Below are positions 7,729 to 10,411 of a stretch of DNA of 10,411 nt, piece by piece. How positions within the stretch are numbered: the first letter of the stretch is position 1; each line of letters starts with the position of its first letter. Under the pieces are notes generated by a model. It worked only from the letters and a program-made list of their open reading frames with translations. It was not told where the DNA came from and searched no databases. The position numbers were made by a program, and so were the translations under genes. The stretch is from Wuchereria bancrofti (lineage: Eukaryota; Nematoda; Chromadorea; Rhabditida; Onchocercidae), in assembly GCA_005281725.1 (NCBI GenBank), contig SSBO01000068.1:1-10411 (forward strand). The letters are read 5' to 3'.

Positions 7729-7807
7729 AATGGGACAACAGGTGATACGGGTATTTTGTGTAGCAGTAATAGTTCCATCGTTGTTGATTCATTAACACCA
7801 TAAATAT
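7729..7807 (-). CDS. Juxtamembrane to kinase N-lobe exon
   Basis: The acceptor ttttacag precedes IYGVNESTTMELLLLHKIP and then VSPVVP. With the donor CCATT/gtacga the exon is 79 bases and its phases fit both neighbours: the G left by the upstream exon makes Asp, and TT plus A makes Leu before ISTG. The segment should hold the start of the kinase N-lobe (beta1 and the glycine loop), yet no GxGxxG is present; KIPVSPVVP occupies that place. DIYGVNES after a Pro-rich run is reminiscent of the Tyr-containing juxtamembrane of receptor kinases. The donor is not a strong consensus; two other GT sites nearby (gtatca, gttgtc) would break phase. Confidence 0.6.
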
Positions 7808-8126
7808 CTGTAAAATTTTTATTGATTACTTTTTTTGTTGTGAATATTTGGAAATATATTTGTAATTTTGAATATTTGTTGAAGTTTTAGCTAAAGATTT
7901 TATTTAATTAATTAACAATTAAGAAGAGCTATTAATTAATAGTAGAATAAATAAGATTAGTACATTATTATTATCCTAAGCTTAATAATGTTATAAATTT
8001 GATCGAATCAAATAAAAGAAGCTTGAAATGTCAAAATTTTACTAATATTCATTTAATCTCATTAATTAATCAAATCATACGTTATGAATAATTCAAATGA
8101 AAATAAATTTGTGTAACAAATTTTAC
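7808..8126. other. Intron in the juxtamembrane region
   Basis: 319 AT-rich bases between the donor CTTCAG/gtaaaa and the acceptor ttttacag. It contains ttaattaa-type palindromic bits near 7906-7940; no exon is seen on either strand. Confidence 0.55.
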
Positions 8127-8187
8127 CTGAAGATGGAGGTGGAAAATGACCACGATGGAGATTTCTTATTTCGTTTACTAACAGTTG
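8127..8187 (-). CDS. Juxtamembrane exon, Pro-rich end
   Basis: This 61-base exon starts after aaattag and ends at a good donor, CTTCAG/gtaaaa. It encodes QLLVNEIRNLHRGHFPPPSS and leaves one G for the next exon. An alternative acceptor eight bases upstream (tttctag) opens another frame (KLATVSKRNKKSPSW) of similar length, but that frame hits a stop at once in the next exon. The chosen phase runs on through every exon down to the hinge, so it is preferred. The function is a cytoplasmic linker between membrane and kinase domain; the PPP run could bind adaptor domains (inference). Confidence 0.6.
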
Positions 8188-8727
8188 CTAATTTTCTAGA
8201 AATTATTAACAATATTAATTTGTAAGAAAAAAAATGAATATTATGATTATAATTATGAATGTATTATTACAGAATCAGTCAAATCAAAAATTTAAAAAAA
8301 AAAGAGATTATAGTTTTGATGAGATATACACATACATACACACACAAACAAAATATTCAACACTTGAAATTTTAAATATTTCAATTTCTTGATATTCTGT
8401 TCATTTTAACAAGGAAAGCATTTTTATCTATCGTAATTTAAAATCATCGTTTTGTTGCGAATTACAAAGACATACACACACATACAGGCGCATACATACA
8501 GACGTACACATGCACACAGACACACATTCAGACAGACGCATACACATGTATGTACACACAGAGATAAATACGCACATGCGCGCAATACACATACACAGAC
8601 ACACACACACACACGAGTAAACAGACATACTCATACATGCGGGACATACAGACACACATAGACATACACACACATAAATATATACACGCACACACATACA
8701 TATACAGACATACATATACATTAAAAC
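8188..8727. other. Intron containing CA microsatellites
   Basis: 540 bases between the donor at 8727 and the acceptor at 8188. A short CA run lies at about 8327-8347 and a long degenerate CA array at about 8466-8722, which reaches the splice donor. No coding signal beyond repeat-driven frames. Confidence 0.7.
8466..8722. repeat. Degenerate CA/CATA microsatellite
   Basis: Dense runs of acac, acatac, cagaca and cacgca with interruptions such as caggcg and catgcg, on the plus strand (TG/TATG on the minus strand). Minus-strand frames through it give Cys-Val-Cys runs, which are artefacts of the repeat. The array stops five bases before the preferred donor of the exon at 8728. Confidence 0.93.
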
Positions 8728-8871
8728 TAACTTCCCATCAGCATAGAAGCCATTATTCTGAATTTGATAGTAGCCAATGTCGTTTGCATCGCAGAAATTA
8801 GTGCAAAGGCCCCTTTCGCCTAACCGTTGCTCTTCCACTGTTGTAATTCTTTGCATTTGGTTCATGGCGTC
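8728..8871 (-). CDS. First cytoplasmic exon after the membrane helix
   Basis: The exon holds 48 codons from an excellent acceptor (ttttaatttcag) to the donor TTA/gtttta. It begins DAMNQMQRITTVEEQRLGER, then LCTNFCDANDIGYYQIQNNG, then FYADGKL. G+C content is well above the flanks. It carries two Cys and several Tyr, but I recognise no domain. A better-looking donor (GGGAA/gttagt) lies four bases earlier but forces a stop in every way of joining to the next exon; the later donor gives phase 0 and an open frame. In another frame the same bases read RHEPNAKNYNSGRATV then RRKGPLH and a stop. That alternative runs without splicing from the membrane exon, so the reading is not fully settled. Confidence 0.6.
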
Positions 8872-8896
8872 CTGAAATTAAAATTCCACACAGCAC

Positions 8897-8928
8897 GTAA
8901 GTTATGAGTAGGAATAATATTACCAAAC
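8897..8928 (-). CDS. Second half of the transmembrane helix (32-base exon)
   Basis: After an acceptor ending attatag the frame set by the previous exon gives LVILFLLITY, completing a 20-residue hydrophobic helix (GIIPIIYFIG plus LVILFLLITY). If the exon ends at TAC/gtgctg, the following 25 bases form an intron ending in ttttaatttcag and the next exon starts in phase 0, as required. Without that splice the helix runs on as VLCGILIS and then a basic tail that stops after about 23 residues. The membrane segment itself is clear; the 3' boundary is not. Confidence 0.45.
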
Positions 8929-9462
8929 CTATAATAATTAGAATTTCAACAAAATTAATTTACTCTTACTTATTAAAGTAATATTTTGAATTACTAAAAA
9001 GATTCCATCCATCCTAATTATCGCTTTTGTTAAAGAGAAAAGAAAAAGTTTGCTGTATGTTAATAAATTAAACTCTGTCCATAGAAGAAACATTTCAATT
9101 GAACGATGGATCATTTTAAAGGAATTAAAGGTCATTTGAATTAACAAAAAAAATATTATGTTATTTATAAATTTTGATTGATATAAATTTTATAAGATTT
9201 CACGGTCATTTTTTATGATCTCGGTGATAAAATTTAAAATATAATTGACCAAATTTTATTTTATTTTATTTTTTTTTTATTTTTTTTAAAATTGATTATG
9301 CAAATGAATGTTAAATATTACTAATCAAATTTGTATAACACTGATAGAAATATTGATAAGAAATTTATAAATAATAAAATAATGGAAGCAATAGATCATA
9401 AAGTATAAATAAAATTTATTGTTAGATTTTTTTAATGAGATATTTTAATTAAATATATTTAC
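8929..9462. other. Intron inside the transmembrane segment
   Basis: 534 bases from the donor ATTG/gtaaat to the acceptor tattatag. It contains a long A/T run (about 9255-9290) and no exon that I can support. A minus-strand frame starting MLIQMTFNSFKM crosses 8938-9147 but shows AT-driven composition and no motif. Confidence 0.55.
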
Positions 9463-9533
9463 CAATGAAATAAATAATCGGAATGATACCGCTAGATTCT
9501 TTAATTGTGGTTGATGAAGTTACATTAAAATAC
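9463..9533 (-). CDS. Extracellular stalk and first half of the transmembrane helix
   Basis: This 71-base exon lies between the acceptor gaatttcag and the donor ATTG/gtaaat. The only open frame gives YFNVTSSTTIKESS, then GIIPIIYFI. NVT is a potential N-glycosylation site, and a Ser/Thr-rich stalk followed by a hydrophobic helix is typical of the membrane-proximal part of a type I receptor. The phase-1 end fits the 32-base exon at 8897-8928. The adjoining upstream bases 9534-9589 are also open (see there) but one base out of register, so they may belong to the same exon if a base is in error. Confidence 0.6.
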
Positions 9534-9589
9534 CTGAAATTCACTTTCACGATTAAAAATTAAATTAATAAATTGTTTGACTGCAAAAG
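9534..9589 (-). CDS. Possible ectodomain exon abutting the stalk exon
   Basis: After the acceptor atttttag the frame reads FAVKQFINLIFNRESEFQ and reaches CAG/gtattt, which could be a donor. The same CAG is also the acceptor used for the stalk exon, so the two exons are mutually exclusive as drawn. Dropping one G would fuse them into a smooth stalk. The peptide has the alternating hydrophobic pattern of a beta strand but no recognised domain. Either alternative splicing at this point or a one-base error or mutation would explain it. Confidence 0.35.
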
Positions 9590-10411
9590 CTAAAAATAAA
9601 AAATATAGTTAAAAAGTAGCATTGTTAAAACATGCAAATCGAAAAATTTTAATTTAGAAAATGCAAATAATTGAAAGACAAATTAAACTTATGTGATTTT
9701 ATAATGTTAATGAAAAAAAAAATAATAAAGAAAAATTTGTTGTTATTTTAAAAACAAAAACTTTTCTCATTCAAAATAATTTTTCACCAAATGATTCATC
9801 AAACTTTATGAAAATTATTTTTATTTTATCACAAAAAACAATTATCACAAAAAAAAACAATGGATAATGTATTAGCACCGAATCAAAGTATAATTAACCC
9901 ATCGTGGGATTTTTGAAATTTTGCATTGCAATATTTTATTGCACAATCATTCTTCTTTTATTAATTACAATTTCCAATTTACAAATTATTTTAATTTCGA
10001 ATATTAATTTCATTAGTCGACACACAATTTTCATCAATTATCTTTACTTATTATTAATTAATTATCATTTCCGCTTTTTCTCATATCTTAGATGCATTCA
10101 TTAAATGTGCATCATTTAATTTCTGATATTTTATAAACTATTCAATTTTCAATCAAATATTTTTGTAATAAGCAACTGATTGAAATAAACTTGATTAGAA
10201 ATTTTTGATCGAAAATAAGTCAATTTTTCAAAAAAGCTTTTTAAAAAATCTTTAAATGTTTTATGATACATATATTTATAATATTTTTTGATACTCTTTT
10301 TTTTGAACGAAGAAACTTGAAAGATATAATTGGAAATTTGATTAAATTAAAAGTGTTCATTTCTTTTCTTTTTTTCAAAAAAAGAAGAAAAAGATTTTAT
10401 AAAATATAATT
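9590..10411. other. AT-rich upstream sequence, probably intron
   Basis: No convincing gene. The best candidate is minus-strand 9899-9951: an acceptor after aaaagaag, the open peptide NDCAIKYCNAKFQKSHD and a donor gttaat. The two Cys would suit an ectodomain, but the acceptor lacks a pyrimidine tract and the phase does not fit 9534-9589. A plus-strand frame at 9904-10104 (MGFLKFCIAIF onward) is AT-driven. The rest of the ectodomain and the start of the gene must lie beyond 10411. Confidence 0.45.

Noticed and set aside
8424..8700. Cys/Val-rich minus frames and His/Thr-rich plus frame over the CA repeat
   Set aside because: Repeat-driven frames; only the part above 8728 belongs to a supported exon.
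8938..9147. Minus-strand frame starting MLIQMTFNSFKM
   Set aside because: AT-driven composition, and it lies in the intron between the two halves of the membrane helix without matching phases.
9904..10104. Plus-strand hydrophobic frame starting MGFLKFCIAIF
   Set aside because: The Ile/Leu/Tyr/Asn content is what AT-rich DNA gives by chance; no motif and no splice or start context.
1..10411. Bacterial or amoebal origin (for example a Dictyostelium-like AT-rich, Asn-repeat genome)
   Set aside because: Many small phase-matched exons with long introns and a receptor tyrosine-kinase-like layout (stalk, helix, kinase domain) point to an animal.

Overview
The window looks like very AT-rich animal (metazoan) nuclear DNA, roughly a fifth to a quarter G+C by eye. 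Long AT-rich non-coding stretches separate short islands of higher G+C, 50-190 bases long, that behave as exons. The islands have acceptors such as ttttag or tttcag and GT donors, and their reading phases match across most introns. I cannot name the species. No bacterial or organellar genes, rRNA, tRNA or CRISPR were seen.

The main content is one gene on the minus strand, read from high to low coordinates, with both ends missing. Its exons spell, in order: a serine/threonine-rich stalk and a transmembrane helix (about 9533 to 8897), a cytoplasmic juxtamembrane region (8871 to 7729), and most of a tyrosine-kinase-like domain. The kinase part comprises a beta3 strand (7404-7348), the alphaC helix (6487-6427), the hinge (5078-4987), the catalytic loop through the APE motif (4783-4598), and the alphaF/alphaG block with SDVW (3505-3362). 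Every catalytic signature is lost: no glycine loop, VAVK-type lysine replaced by AAVR, HRD replaced by HGH, the catalytic-loop Asn replaced by Cys, and no DFG. This is a receptor-type pseudokinase. By memory of family motifs it most resembles discoidin domain receptors (DDR), but that assignment is tentative.

Layout: 1-1434 is a huge imperfect AAT-family triplet repeat. Positions 1390-2671 and 2673-3954 are the same 1282 bases on either side of a single n. Positions 4344-5396 and 5398-6411 are a second duplicated pair around a single n, identical for 451 bases and then clearly diverged. Both duplications start exactly at an n, so they look like contig-end overlaps, or split alleles, that were joined rather than merged. 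The second copy of the hinge exon carries a net 13-base deletion and is dead. Positions 6488-10411 are single-copy and hold the upstream exons, a CA-rich microsatellite (about 8466-8722), and introns.

Points to check are the frame breaks (near 4645 and 9533), a possible 25-base intron directly after the transmembrane exon, and a G+C-rich exon-like island that reads best on the opposite strand inside an intron. The long poly-Leu/Ile/Tyr/Asn reading frames across the triplet repeat are not genes.
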